Shown: one piece after another, positions 23,137 to 32,494 of the stretch | Position numbering within the stretch: the stretch's first letter is position 1 | How the letters are laid out: every line of letters starts with the position of its first letter | NCBI RefSeq assembly: GCF_025643255.1 | Contig: NZ_CP087112.1 | Coordinates: 1,488,001-1,552,000, forward strand | DNA length: 64,000 nucleotides | Origin: Halomonas sp. 7T | GTDB lineage: Bacteria; Pseudomonadota; Gammaproteobacteria; Pseudomonadales; Halomonadaceae | Direction of reading: 5' to 3' | Program-made: the position numbers and the translations under genes | Notes under the pieces: model-generated | The model's database searches: none | Seen by the model: the letters and a program-made list of their open reading frames with translations, nothing else | What the model was told of the DNA's origin: nothing

Positions 23137-23333
23137 CAGCACTACCCCGTCACTTCCGAACAAGGCTTTGTCATACGTGCTTGCCTTTTACGGCTAATAA
23201 ATGTCCATCGCGGCTGCGCACTTTATCTGGCAAACTTCGCTGCCGCGACGGTGTATCATCCTCGCTTTTTGAACATTACGCTTAGCAAACCGCCGCCTAT
23301 CGGTGTGACTTGCTAGGTGATTGCGGAGAACGC

Positions 23334-24587
23334 ATGAGCTTTTCTGAACTTGGTCTGCACGACGATTTACTGCGCGCCGTTACCGCGCAAGGCTATACCC
23401 AGCCAACCCCTATTCAATTAAAGGCTATCCCCGTTGTGCTGGAGGGGCGTGACCTACTCGCCAGCGCCCAAACCGGCACAGGTAAGACAGCTGGTTTTAC
23501 GCTACCTATGCTGCAGCGGCTGGCTAACGGCAAACGCCCTGCCAAGCGCCAAGTAAGAGCTCTTGTCCTCACTCCCACCCGAGAGTTAGCCGCCCAGGTA
23601 GGTGAAAGCGTTTCCGCTTACGGCCAACACCTTGCGCTGCGCTCTCATATTATTTTTGGCGGCGTCGGTCAGCAGCCCCAAGTAGATGCCTTGAAAGCGG
23701 GCTTGGATGTTTTGGTTGCCACACCCGGCAGACTGCTGGACCTTCATCAGCAAGGCCATGTCGATTTGTCGGCGGTTGAAATCCTGGTTCTCGATGAAGC
23801 CGATCGTATGCTCGACATGGGCTTTATTCATGACATTAAACGGATACTGCGCTTAGTGCCTAAGAAGCGTCAAAATCTGCTGTTTTCTGCGACGTTTTCT
23901 AATGAAATTCAAGCGCTCGCCCAGCAACTACTGGACAACCCCGCGCTAATTGAGGTTGCACCACGCAACACCACTGCCGAAAGAATAGAGCAAGCCATTT
24001 ACCGCGTTGATCGCGATAAAAAGCGTGAACTGCTCGCCCATTTGATTCAACAGCATAACTGGTTCCAGGTGTTGGTGTTTACACGTACCAAGCATGGTGC
24101 GAACCGCTTAGCAGAACAGCTCTCAAAGCAAGACATTCCTGCGATGGCCATCCATGGTAATAAGAGCCAGGGCGCTAGGACGCGGGCATTGGGCGCTTTC
24201 AAAAGCGGGGATCTGCAAGTGTTAGTGGCTACCGATATCGCCGCACGCGGGCTGGATATCAATGAACTTCCTCATGTAGTGAACTTTGACCTGCCAAATG
24301 TAGCGGAAGACTACGTGCACCGCATTGGTCGCACGGGACGTGCTGGCAGCAATGGTGAAGCCATATCATTGGTCTGTGTTGACGAGCATGGCTTGCTTAG
24401 CGGCATCGAACGATTAATCAAGCAGACACTTCCCAAGCGTATCGAGCCCGGTTTCGAACCTGACCCCAATGCGAAACCTGAACCCATAGAAAACGGTCGC
24501 CGTGGCCAGCGACAACCCCGCGCTAAGCGTAAGTCCGAAGGTCACTCTGCGCCGTCAGGCGGCGAACGCCGTCGCGCCCGCCGCTAG
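23334..24587 (+). CDS. rhlE: DEAD-box RNA helicase, RhlE type
   Basis: 417-residue ATP-dependent RNA helicase. All core motifs are present: Q motif PTPIQ, motif [22 protein letters not shown], motif II DEAD, motif [17 protein letters not shown] and motif [12 protein letters not shown]. The C-terminus is a short basic, arginine-rich tail ([15 protein letters not shown]). The ATG at 23334 has GGAGA in front; an in-frame TTG at 23310 is less likely. RhlE-like enzymes act in ribosome assembly and RNA decay; assignment within RhlE/RhlB/SrmB relatives is by overall look. Confidence 0.9.
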   Translation: MSFSELGLHDDLLRAVTAQGYTQPTPIQLKAIPVVLEGRDLLASAQTGTGKTAGFTLPMLQRLANGKRPAKRQVRALVLTPTRELAAQVGESVSAYGQHLALRSHIIFGGVGQQPQVDALKAGLDVLVATPGRLLDLHQQGHVDLSAVEILVLDEADRMLDMGFIHDIKRILRLVPKKRQNLLFSATFSNEIQALAQQLLDNPALIEVAPRNTTAERIEQAIYRVDRDKKRELLAHLIQQHNWFQVLVFTRTKHGANRLAEQLSKQDIPAMAIHGNKSQGARTRALGAFKSGDLQVLVATDIAARGLDINELPHVVNFDLPNVAEDYVHRIGRTGRAGSNGEAISLVCVDEHGLLSGIERLIKQTLPKRIEPGFEPDPNAKPEPIENGRRGQRQPRAKRKSEGHSAPSGGERRRARR

Positions 24588-24598
24588 CCTGCCGAGAA

Positions 24599-24631
24599 GG
24601 AATATGCGATGGTTAGCGCCTTGCATATTCC
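24599..24631. repeat. inverted repeat downstream of the helicase gene
   Basis: GGAATATGC and GCATATTCC form a perfect 9-bp stem around a 15-base loop, and GCC/GGC flanks could add three more pairs with a bulge. There is no U-tract. It could be a transcript end stabiliser or attenuator before the next gene. Confidence 0.45.
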
Positions 24632-24664
24632 GGCATTACCGCTGAATTGATTCATGGAGTGATT

Positions 24665-25168
24665 ATGGCGTCGAAGCAACTAATTAATGAATACCGTCAG
24701 TGGCTTGCCTTTCAGCATCAAGAGCAGTTGAGTCGTGAACATCAGGGTATATCACAGCGCCTGGAAGATGCGCGTGCGTCTTCGGGACAAGTGCTTCAAG
24801 CCTATCGCAGCATGGCTGAAAAGGCATCGATAGAAGGCGCCTGCTATCGCACGCTTTTTTTACGCGAGCGCGACAGCAATGACGCGCTACCCTGCGAAGG
24901 CTGGCTCTTCGTACGGCGTGTACTGAGCGAAGGCAACAGCACGCGAGTGCGCGTGACCCTGCTTGAAACGTTTACCCTTGAAGAAGGCATTATCGCTCCT
25001 GGCGATAAACCGGCACGCAAGCTCACCCTCGAAATCTATGATAAATTAGATATCAATAAAGGAATGCGCACCCAGGTTCGGGTAGATTGTTTGGATACTC
25101 CTCAGGACTATCACTTCATTACTCTACTTGATGCCGTGCGTGGTGATTTACGTCCACACCTTCAATAA
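24665..25168 (+). CDS. conserved hypothetical protein
   Basis: 167 residues, not recognised. A helical N-terminal half (many Gln/Glu, residues 1-50) is followed by a segment with alternating hydrophobic residues (VRVTLLETFTLEEG, RKLTLEIYDKLD) suggesting beta structure. No signal peptide or membrane segment. The ATG at 24665 has GGAG just upstream. It ends ten bases before the MFS transporter gene, so the two may be co-transcribed, but no functional link is evident. Confidence 0.7.
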   Translation: MASKQLINEYRQWLAFQHQEQLSREHQGISQRLEDARASSGQVLQAYRSMAEKASIEGACYRTLFLRERDSNDALPCEGWLFVRRVLSEGNSTRVRVTLLETFTLEEGIIAPGDKPARKLTLEIYDKLDINKGMRTQVRVDCLDTPQDYHFITLLDAVRGDLRPHLQ

Positions 25169-25177
25169 GCACTCTCT

Positions 25178-26377
25178 ATGGTCTCTCGTCGTGCGCTAAC
25201 GTTCATCTTACTGATGTTCGTAGTAGGGCTTAATTTACGCCCTGCTATGTCGTCGGTTGCCCCGCTGCTAAACCGCTTACAAGAAACCGCCGGTTTAACA
25301 CCGGTGGCGGCCGGCATCCTCACCACGTTACCGGTGCTTTTTTTGGGCCTATCGGCCCCACTTGCACCGCTATTGGCCCACCGGCTTGGCAGTGAACGCG
25401 CGTTAAGCGGTGCGCTATTATTATTAGCCAGTGGACTAATACTGAGGGGCCTACCGCTGCCGGGCAGTTTGTTTATAGGCTCGGCTATGGCTGGCGCCGC
25501 CATCGGCATTAGTGGCACGCTGCTGCCCGCCCTAGTGAAACGCGAGCTGCCCGAAAGTGCCGACTTACTCACGGGTCTCTACACCATGGCGCTCTGCTTT
25601 GGAGGTGCGTTGGGGGCTGGCCTTAGCGTTCCGCTTATGCAATGGCTAGGCAGCTGGCAGTTGAGTTTAATGAGCTGGTCACTGTTGGCGCTTGTAGCAC
25701 TTCTTCTTTGGATCGTAAAAGCTCCCAAAGCCGAGCATTCAGAACAACCCACCGCATCAAACGCACCGCTCTTACATTTACTACGCAAACCGCTGACGTG
25801 GCACGTTATGCTATTTATGGGTATCCAGTCCTCAATGGCCTATATCGTGTTCGGCTGGCTGCCCACCTTATTGGTATACCGCGGCTATAGTGAAGCGGCG
25901 GCGGGCTGGACAATGTCTATTTCCATTATGTGTCAGTTAGGTGCTGCCCTTGCCGCCCCTTGGCTAGCACGCCTGGGTAAGGACCAACGCCCCACGCTGC
26001 TATTGGTGCTTTTCAGCACAGCACTTGGCCTATGGATGCTGCTCATCGCACCGCTGGTCTGGAAGTGGCCCGGCGCAGCACTACTGGGTATAGGCCAAGG
26101 CGGCAGCTTCAGCTTAGCGCTTAGCCTTTTGGTATTGAGAACCGCTACTTCCCGTTTAGCCGGACAGCTATCAGGCCTCGTTCAAGGTGGCGGTTACACC
26201 CTTGCAGCCCTTGGGCCATTTGGCGTGGGTTTGATGCTCCAAGCAGGGGCCAACATTGCTGACATTGCCTGGCTACTTATTTTATTGATTGCAGTCTGCT
26301 GCGGCTTTGCGCTGCTCGCCGGCCGTAGACGTCAACTCGACGATCAATCGGGCGAACTGTTAGTACATAACAACTAA
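25178..26377 (+). CDS. MFS transporter, CynX/NimT family
   Basis: 399-residue membrane protein with about 12 hydrophobic segments. The N-terminal signature NLRPAMSSVAPLL and the repeated loop with LPALVKRELPE match the CynX (cyanate transporter)/NimT (2-nitroimidazole exporter) branch of the major facilitator family. No cynS or cynT lies nearby, so cyanate transport is only a name by homology. Start ATG or GTG near 25178; the first ATG follows the previous stop by about ten bases. Confidence 0.85.
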   Translation: MVSRRALTFILLMFVVGLNLRPAMSSVAPLLNRLQETAGLTPVAAGILTTLPVLFLGLSAPLAPLLAHRLGSERALSGALLLLASGLILRGLPLPGSLFIGSAMAGAAIGISGTLLPALVKRELPESADLLTGLYTMALCFGGALGAGLSVPLMQWLGSWQLSLMSWSLLALVALLLWIVKAPKAEHSEQPTASNAPLLHLLRKPLTWHVMLFMGIQSSMAYIVFGWLPTLLVYRGYSEAAAGWTMSISIMCQLGAALAAPWLARLGKDQRPTLLLVLFSTALGLWMLLIAPLVWKWPGAALLGIGQGGSFSLALSLLVLRTATSRLAGQLSGLVQGGGYTLAALGPFGVGLMLQAGANIADIAWLLILLIAVCCGFALLAGRRRQLDDQSGELLVHNN

Positions 26378-26445
26378 ATGACTCACTATGCTAACCAATA
26401 ACAGCACCTCATGAGCGCAGCCTTCAAACACTTTAGGATAGAACT

Positions 26446-27516
26446 TTGAGCACGACTTCATCTTTAACGTCTATTGCGCCGACTAAAGATCGCCTGCTAG
26501 TTATTTATACCGGTGGCACCATTGGTATGTGGCAACAGGCCAATGGCTTATCCCCTGGCGGCAATTTTGGTGAACGCCTACACCAAGCATTCAGCACGCT
26601 TCCCCTGTCAAAACAGCAAAGCCTGCCCGCTTATGATGTCATTAGCTACGCATCGCTAATTGACTCAAGTGCTGCCACGCCGTTTCACTGGCAGCAGTTA
26701 GCGAAAGATATTGCCAACAATCTAAACAAATATTGCGGTTTCGTAATTATTCATGGCACCGATACCTTAAGCTGGACAGCATCTAGTCTCGCCTATCAAC
26801 TACAGGGAATTGATCGTCCTGTGGTGTTAACGGGCGCTATGCAGCCACTAGAGGCCGCAGGTAGCGATGCCCTGGATAACCTATACGGCGCGTTTTACTT
26901 TGCCGCGCAACCAGCGCTGCAAGAAGTCGCCATCTATTTTGCTAATCGACTGCTACGCGGCGCGCGCTCCGTTAAGCAGCATAGTGAGGCAGTCGATGCT
27001 TTCTCCTCCCCTAATTATCCTCTACTTGGCGAACGGATAGGGGATGACTTCATACATTATCCTAGCCGCGGGCTGGCCTACCAACAGCGTGGCGCCCCGC
27101 GATTTGAGCTAGTTGACTATCGACCACTGGCCCAGGGAGAAGTCGCAAGAGTCGTTCTATGGCCTGGCATTAGCCCTTGGCAACTCAAAGCGATGCTGGG
27201 GGATTCGCGGTGCAAAGGTGCGCTCATACAGCTATGGGGAGCGGGCAACCTTCCCAGCAACCCGGAGCTGCTTGCCATGATCGCCGAAGCCAGCGGCGAG
27301 GGAAAAATGATCGCCGCAATCAGCCAGTGCCCGCAAGGAAGTATTCATCTTGGCGCCTATGCAGCGGGCGATGGTCTTCTAGACGCTGGCGTACTCTCAG
27401 GCGATGATATGACGCCTGAAGCAGCCTATACCAAGCTGGTACATCTGCTTGCGCAGCCGCTCTCGCTAGAAGACCAACGCCACCGCTTTTTAACGCCCCT
27501 TGTTGGCGAACGCTAA
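26446..27516 (+). CDS. ansA: L-asparaginase, type I (cytoplasmic)
   Basis: 356 residues, no signal peptide. It hydrolyses asparagine to aspartate and ammonia. The two catalytic threonine motifs are visible: YTGGTIGM near residue 24 and HGTDTLSWTAS near residue 104. The only reasonable start is TTG at 26446 with AGGA upstream; the next in-frame Met is past the first catalytic motif. It probably has its own promoter in the 68-base gap after the MFS gene. Confidence 0.92.
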   Translation: MSTTSSLTSIAPTKDRLLVIYTGGTIGMWQQANGLSPGGNFGERLHQAFSTLPLSKQQSLPAYDVISYASLIDSSAATPFHWQQLAKDIANNLNKYCGFVIIHGTDTLSWTASSLAYQLQGIDRPVVLTGAMQPLEAAGSDALDNLYGAFYFAAQPALQEVAIYFANRLLRGARSVKQHSEAVDAFSSPNYPLLGERIGDDFIHYPSRGLAYQQRGAPRFELVDYRPLAQGEVARVVLWPGISPWQLKAMLGDSRCKGALIQLWGAGNLPSNPELLAMIAEASGEGKMIAAISQCPQGSIHLGAYAAGDGLLDAGVLSGDDMTPEAAYTKLVHLLAQPLSLEDQRHRFLTPLVGER

Positions 27517-27601
27517 TCCGTCGTTGATAAAAGAGACTGGCATAGTCGCTCATTCACGCTATGTTTAAGTGTACGTTAACCACTGGAAAGGAAAGCAAAA
27601 T

Positions 27602-27841
27602 ATGGAACAACCCGTACACCATTTTAGCGAGCTTTTTGAGCAGCTCGGCCTACCATCAGACGCTCAATCCATTGAGCGATTTATTCAGCGCCACTCCCCG
27701 CTACCCGAAGAGATGGCGTTAGCAGATGCACCCTGCTGGAACGAAGGCCAAGCGGAGTTTTTACGCGAAGCCGTCGAAGAGGATGCCGACTGGGCAGAAG
27801 TTGTCGACCACTTAGATGCTTCAATGCACAAAAATGCCTAA
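27602..27841 (+). CDS. DUF2789 family small protein
   Basis: 79 residues, acidic, with the DUF2789 pattern HHFSELFEQLGLPSD, FIQRHSPLPE, APCWNEGQAEFLREA and DADWAEVVDHLDA. Function unknown. The ATG at 27602 has a purine-rich GGAAAGGAAAG upstream; the frame stays open to 27569 but without a good start. Convergent with the next gene. Confidence 0.82.
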   Translation: MEQPVHHFSELFEQLGLPSDAQSIERFIQRHSPLPEEMALADAPCWNEGQAEFLREAVEEDADWAEVVDHLDASMHKNA

Positions 27842-27882
27842 TTGACTGCATTGCACAAAACAGTGCATCAACTAACAGAATG

Positions 27883-28548
27883 TTAAAACCTTCGCGCCGC
27901 CTCAACGCGGCGCCTGAACCAGCCTCCCACCAGTAGCAGCAACGTGAGTGCTAGAAGAGGGAATATAACGTCAAGCTGAAAAGCATCCTCCTCTTCAATC
28001 GCTTCTAGCGCGCCATAAATAGCACTGCTATATACTGCCCATTTCACCGATAAGCCAAGCGCTGCCGCGAGTAGATAACGGCCCAGCGCAATGCGCCGCA
28101 AACCGGCTGCAAAATTGATCACCGAATGGGGGAATCCCGGCAAGACACGCAGCGCGCACTGAGTAAGAAGATCGCTACGCGCCTCTAACGTGCTCATAAC
28201 CTTGAGCGTCAATCCTTTTGGGTTCCAGCGGTCGCCCGCATGCGCCGCTAACTGGTATGCCCCCCATGCGCCAGCAACACTGCTAATCGTCAACATAAAT
28301 GTCGCAATTAACGGCGAATAAAAGGGAGCAATTAACCATAGGCCAATGCTCCCTGGCAGCCCGATGGCTAACGTGACCGCCATGATTACCATAACACCCA
28401 CGATCACTACAGGATGATGAGACATCGTGGCTGCCCAGCGTTTTACCTCTAGCAGATCCGGGGAGTACCATAGCCAAACATAAGCGAGCATCGCCACAAC
28501 CGCGAAGCCAGCGACCCAGCGCCATGAGTAGCGTGTAAAATTATTCAT
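27883..28548 (-). CDS. TVP38/TMEM64 (VTT/DedA-related) membrane protein
   Basis: About 221 residues with five or six hydrophobic segments. The VTT domain (formerly SNARE-associated) is seen in AIGLPGSIGLWL and RVLPGFPHSVINFAAG near residues 60-150. Family members are linked to lipid scrambling and membrane homeostasis; function here is unknown. The ATG at 28548 overlaps the stop of the SRPBCC gene by eight bases. Confidence 0.85.
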   Translation of the reverse strand: MNNFTRYSWRWVAGFAVVAMLAYVWLWYSPDLLEVKRWAATMSHHPVVIVGVMVIMAVTLAIGLPGSIGLWLIAPFYSPLIATFMLTISSVAGAWGAYQLAAHAGDRWNPKGLTLKVMSTLEARSDLLTQCALRVLPGFPHSVINFAAGLRRIALGRYLLAAALGLSVKWAVYSSAIYGALEAIEEEDAFQLDVIFPLLALTLLLLVGGWFRRRVEAARRF

Positions 28549-28957
28549 GCAGACGAGCTTCAACCCGTTCGAGTATTTGGCGGCTAACTTTACCCACTAG
28601 CGGCTTGGCCGCTTTATTAACCGCTTTCTCCATTAAACGATTACGGATTTCATAGCGTAGCGTTAACTCTACCTTCGTACCTTCGGGCACCGCGCGCAGC
28701 TGGTAGCGTCCCTGATTCTTGACCCCTTCCAACGACTCCCATGCCAACACATGAGGAGGCTGAATCTCTGTCACTTCCACATCGAACGACCAGTCCATTC
28801 CGACCGCCCGCACATGCCAGCGGTAACGATCGTTGCCAAGCGTATCGATTGAGCGAATTAGGTCAGAGTAATCCGCAAAATCTTCAACACGACGCAATAA
28901 CTCAAATACACGCTCTGGGGACGCTTTGATAATCTCACTATGTTCTATGGTGGCCAT
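28541..28957 (-). CDS. SRPBCC family protein (polyketide cyclase/START-like fold)
   Basis: 138 residues: IKASPERVFELLRRVEDFADY at the N-terminus, a central antiparallel beta run (VEVTEIQPPHVLAWESLEG, VELTLRYEIRN) and a final amphipathic helix, the classic helix-grip fold that binds hydrophobic ligands. I use the ATG at 28957; the frame is open to 29005 without further support. Co-transcribed with the VTT protein gene; together they suggest a membrane-lipid role, which is speculative. Confidence 0.78.
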   Translation of the reverse strand: MATIEHSEIIKASPERVFELLRRVEDFADYSDLIRSIDTLGNDRYRWHVRAVGMDWSFDVEVTEIQPPHVLAWESLEGVKNQGRYQLRAVPEGTKVELTLRYEIRNRLMEKAVNKAAKPLVGKVSRQILERVEARLHE

Positions 28958-29160
28958 GAGCTTGTCTCTAACAGCTGGAATAAACAGCTTAACATGCCAA
29001 ACCATACCGACATACTCAACGACATAGCGCCCCTCAAAGCTTCTCTACTGGTCATAACACACCACATTGCGTACACTGCCGCACTTCCGGACCGGACCCC
29101 GGAAAACTGCCTTGCCAAGCGGCAAGCACACGATAAATTCTCCGACAATGAGCATCTTGT

Positions 29161-29871
29161 ATGTCACCTACCGCTACACCTGACGCTAGCGCGTCAACCA
29201 CCGTCGTGATCTACTCAGGCGGCATGGACTCCTACACTGTTCTGCACCGCGCCTTAAAAGAAGGCCTTACCGTTCATGCTCTCTCGTTTGATTATGGGCA
29301 GCGCCACGCACGAGAATTGATAACAGCACAAAACGTATGCCAACAGCTAAAGGTGCCTCATCAAGTCATCGATATACGTGCCATTCACGGTCTGATCGAT
29401 AACTCAGCATTAACCAACGACACCATGGCCATGCCAGAAGGCGACTATGCGGCAGACAACCTGCGCACCACGGTCGTTCCAAACCGCAACATGATCCTCC
29501 TCTCGCTTGCCATTGCTAAAGCGGTCAATATTGGTGCCCAGCGGGTCGATTATGGTGCCCATGGAGGAGACCACATCCTCTATCCCGACTGCCGTCCTGA
29601 ATTTGTTCAGGCCATGAACCATGTGTCTGGTATCGCTAACTTTAAACCCGTCACTATCCACGCCCCTTACCTTCAATCTACCAAGGCGGAGATTTTACGT
29701 GACGGGCTCGCTATGGGCCTGGACTATCGCGACACCTGGACCTGCTATGAAGGGCGCGAACTCGCCTGTGGCAAATGTGGAAGCTGTCGCGAACGCTTGG
29801 CCGCCTTTGCCGCTAATCAAGCAATCGACCCACTTGCATATGCAAACGACGATTCGCAAGGGATCTCCTGA
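29161..29871 (+). CDS. queC: QueC, 7-cyano-7-deazaguanine synthase
   Basis: 236 residues. It converts 7-carboxy-7-deazaguanine to preQ0 with ATP and ammonia in queuosine biosynthesis. ATP pyrophosphatase loop [11 protein letters not shown] (residues 19-29) and the C-terminal zinc cysteines [15 protein letters not shown]. Start ATG at 29161. It overlaps queE by one base (TGATG), the head of a queC-queE-queD-ykgJ operon. No preQ1 riboswitch was recognised upstream. Confidence 0.94.
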   Translation: MSPTATPDASASTTVVIYSGGMDSYTVLHRALKEGLTVHALSFDYGQRHARELITAQNVCQQLKVPHQVIDIRAIHGLIDNSALTNDTMAMPEGDYAADNLRTTVVPNRNMILLSLAIAKAVNIGAQRVDYGAHGGDHILYPDCRPEFVQAMNHVSGIANFKPVTIHAPYLQSTKAEILRDGLAMGLDYRDTWTCYEGRELACGKCGSCRERLAAFAANQAIDPLAYANDDSQGIS

Positions 29872-30515
29872 TGTACCAGGTGAAAGAGGCGTTTTACACG
29901 CTCCAGGGCGAAGGTGCCCAAGCAGGCCGTGCCAGTGTATTTTGCCGCTTCAGCGGCTGTAATCTTTGGTCAGGCCGAGAGATTGACCGCGCTAGCGCCC
30001 AGTGCACATTTTGCGATACAGACTTCGTCGGCACTAACGGTATTAATGGCGGCAAGTTTGCCACGGCAAACGCTCTGGCCGAGCATATCCATGCACTTTG
30101 GCCCCAAAGTACCAGCCGGGCAACACCCTATGTTGTGTTCACTGGGGGAGAGCCACTGTTACAGCTTAATGCCGAGCTGGTAGCGGCATTGCACAGCCGT
30201 GGTTTCGACGTTGCGGTGGAAACCAACGGCACCGTTCTTCCCCCGCCAGGTATCGATTGGTTATGCGTTAGCCCCAAGGGAGCTAATCCCCTTGCCGTCA
30301 CCCAAGGGGACGAGCTAAAGCTGGTTTACCACCAGCCCGACGCGCCACCAGAAAACTTTACCTCATTAGACTTTGGTCATTTCTTTTTACAGCCTATGGA
30401 TCGCGGCAGTGAGCAGCTCAATACACAGACGGTTCAATCAACGACCGCTTACTGCATGGCTAATCCACAGTGGCGTCTTTCGCTGCAAACGCACAAAATC
30501 GCAGGATTTGAGTAA
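29871..30515 (+). CDS. queE: QueE, 7-carboxy-7-deazaguanine synthase (radical SAM)
   Basis: 214 residues. It converts 6-carboxytetrahydropterin to CDG. The iron-sulfur cysteines follow the QueE-type C-x14-C-x2-C spacing (CNLWSGREID to CTFC, residues 30-50) seen in the family in place of CX3CX2C, and TGGEPLLQ is the glycine-rich SAM site. It overlaps queC by one base and queD by one base. It depends on the product of queD, whose local copy is broken. Confidence 0.93.
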   Translation: MYQVKEAFYTLQGEGAQAGRASVFCRFSGCNLWSGREIDRASAQCTFCDTDFVGTNGINGGKFATANALAEHIHALWPQSTSRATPYVVFTGGEPLLQLNAELVAALHSRGFDVAVETNGTVLPPPGIDWLCVSPKGANPLAVTQGDELKLVYHQPDAPPENFTSLDFGHFFLQPMDRGSEQLNTQTVQSTTAYCMANPQWRLSLQTHKIAGFE

Positions 30516-31240
30516 TGTCTCTATTTGTTAACCACCTGACCCATATTGATGTCTCTCTTTGGTGCCCGGAAAAAGGCTTGAAGGGGTGCAGCTGGCAAGT
30601 GGATGCCCTACTGGATGGTGAGCTAGGTGAAGACGGTATGCTGTTTGACTTTGGTGAAGTGAAGCCTTGGATCAAACGCACCCTCGACAGTGGCCTAGAC
30701 CATACACTGCTAATCCCCCTTAAAGCGCAAGGTGTTGAGGTCAGTGAGTGTTCCGAAGGCGTTTGCGTTCGAACGACGACTCCTTACAAACTGGAAGTAC
30801 GCGGCCCCGCCGAGGCATTTACGTTACTCCCCTGGGAAACGATTACCATTGAAAATGTCGCGGATTTGCTAAGTAGCACTCTCACGTCGCAGCGGCCGGA
30901 TAACGTGCACTATGTGAAGCTAAGCTTAAGCGATGAAGCGATTGAAGGCGCAGCTTACGGCTATAGCCATGGGCTAAAACGCCACTTAGGTAACTGCCAA
31001 CGTATTGCCCATGGACACCGCTCCAGGCTCTATATTTGGCAAGAGGGTGAACGCCAAACGACGCTTGAGCAGCACTGGGCTGACTGGTTAGACAACCGCT
31101 ATTTGCTTGAAGAGGCCGATATCACGCGTCATGATGACACCACGCTCACCTGCCGCTATATAGCTGCCCAAGGGGAATTTTCACTCACTATCCCTAAGGC
31201 TCGCTGCTGCATATTGCCTAAGCCGACGACCGTCGAAAAT
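30515..31240 (+). pseudogene. queD: QueD-like 6-carboxytetrahydropterin synthase, 5' fragment cut by an island
   Basis: First 242 codons of a two-domain 6-pyruvoyl-tetrahydropterin-synthase/QueD family protein. Residues 1-80 carry DFGEVKPWIKRTLDSGLDHTLL, and a second half holds the zinc and active-site pattern YGYSHGLKRHLGNCQRIAHGHRS (about 148-170) and the PTTVEN signature (238-242). Past that point homology stops; the frame then reads 45 codons of foreign DNA to a stop at 31375. The missing C-terminus is at 38456-38581 and matches in frame, giving about 283 residues in the ancestor. The broken gene probably makes a truncated, inactive protein. The start overlaps queE (TAATG). Confidence 0.85.
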
Positions 31241-31243
31241 ATT

Positions 31244-31659
31244 TTTTTAAATCTGGCATTGGCTGATACATCCCACAAACCTGCTAATGCGCTCGCAAAC
31301 ATCTGTCCATTCATACTGAAAACGATCAAGTTGAACAATTCTCTCTGCACTGAAATAAGCTCAATGTCGGACTGACAGAGAGTCTCATCTACTATAACTC
31401 GAATCTGAGCATTTTCTGGTAAGAAGGGTTTGATACCGAGTGTTCTGATATTGCTAATCACGTGAAAGTATTCGCCATCCATATACCCAATTGGTGGGTG
31501 GGCCATAATGAATTCAAGAAGAATGTCATGGGGGATGGAAGAAAAGCTGTTCGATCGATATCGCAAACTGGTCAAGACGTGACGATAGTCAACGGATAGT
31601 TCAGGTGAAAGAATCAGCTGATCTACGCGAACTGTCATTACCTTGTGATTATTAGCCAT
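31244..31659 (-). pseudogene. foreign ORF truncated at the island edge, possibly ParB-like
   Basis: About 138 codons from ATG at 31659 run into the queD junction near 31243 and lose their C-terminus; the frame then continues antisense through queD. Not recognised with confidence. The segment GYMDGEYFHVISNIRTLGI followed by IRVIV echoes the ParB/sulfiredoxin nuclease-like fold (DG-x-R-L-x-AG-x-R-R motif), with weaker conservation. It lies only in the inserted DNA, so it belonged to the mobile element or donor. Confidence 0.45.
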
Positions 31660-31722
31660 GGGCACAACCTCGAATATTAACAATGCAGCCATATTACTAA
31701 CTGAGGGGCGTGCTGTGTTTTA

Positions 31723-31749
31723 TCTAATTTCGGTATTTCCGCAATTAGA
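31723..31749. repeat. imperfect inverted repeat before the reverse-transcriptase fragment
   Basis: TCTAATTTCGG / CCGCAATTAGA with a five-base loop, one mismatch, and TTTT/AAAA flanks. It sits between the truncated ORF and the reverse transcriptase remnant. It could be the edge of an intron or a transcriptional stop; no further support. Confidence 0.35.
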
Positions 31750-31755
31750 GAAAAA

Positions 31756-32478
31756 AATTCCAAGCGCCAGGTATGGAAGGCGTATCAGCGCGTTAAATCA
31801 AATCGAGGTGCGGCCGGTGTAGATGGCCAGACGATTCAGGACTTTGATCGAGACTTAAGTAAGAACCTCTATCTAATTTGGAATCGGATGTCGTCCGGCA
31901 GCTATTTCCCACTGTCCGTCAAAGCAGTTCCAATTCCGAAGAAAAGTGGAGGAGAAAGATTGCTCGGGGTACCCACGGTTAGCGATCGTATAGCGCAAAC
32001 TGTGGTTACTATGACGCTGGAACCTATCCTGGAACCTGTCTTTCATGTGGACTCGTACGGGTATCGGCGCGGGAAATCCCCGCATGATGCGCTTGCGATC
32101 ACGCGAAAGCGGTGCTGGGAAAGGGACTGGGTGCTGGAGTATGACATCCGTGGCTTGTTTGATCATATTGATCATGAGCTATTGCTCAAGGCCCTTGACC
32201 ACCATTGCTCTGAATCCTGGGTGCTGCTGTATGTGAGGCGCTGGCTAACGGCACCGATGCAGACGAAAGATGGTAAGCAGGAACGACGGAACGTTGGCAC
32301 ACCACAAGGTGGCCCGTTATCGCCAGTTCTGGCAAACCTGTTTCTGCATTATGCATTGGATCGTTGGCTGACCGTTCGTCATCCGGATATCCCATTCTGC
32401 CGATATGCAGATGACGGAATACTGCGTTGTCGAAGTGAGCGTGAGGCTCAGTATCTGCATTCCCAGCTAGATATGCGT
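31756..32478 (+). pseudogene. ltrA: group II intron reverse transcriptase/maturase fragment
   Basis: Residues matching LtrA-type intron-encoded proteins: AAGVDGQTI, MSSGSYFPLSVKAVPIPKKS, LGVPTVSDRIAQTVV, YGYRRGKSPHDAL, GTPQGGPLSPVLANLFLHY and the catalytic FCRYADDGIL. It lacks a usable start: in-frame codons upstream meet a stop near 31700, and the expected IPKRQVW reads in another frame, implying a one-base deletion near 31763. The C-terminus stops matching after LDMR (32478), 16 bases before the ptxE stop. Full proteins exceed 400 residues, so domain X and the endonuclease domain are gone. The fragment cannot be mobile. Confidence 0.85.
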
Positions 32479-32494
32479 GAGGTGGACCCAATAG

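Noticed and set aside
28990..29160. Possible preQ1 riboswitch upstream of queC
   Set aside because: A CTTGCC/GGCAAG hairpin lies at 29111-29126, but the preQ1 class I pattern (stem, A-rich tail and CUAGGG-type bases near a ribosome-binding site) was not found.
28940..29209. ORF overlapping the queC start
   Set aside because: Runs antisense into the SRPBCC gene and has no ribosome-binding site; queC starts inside it with a clear domain.
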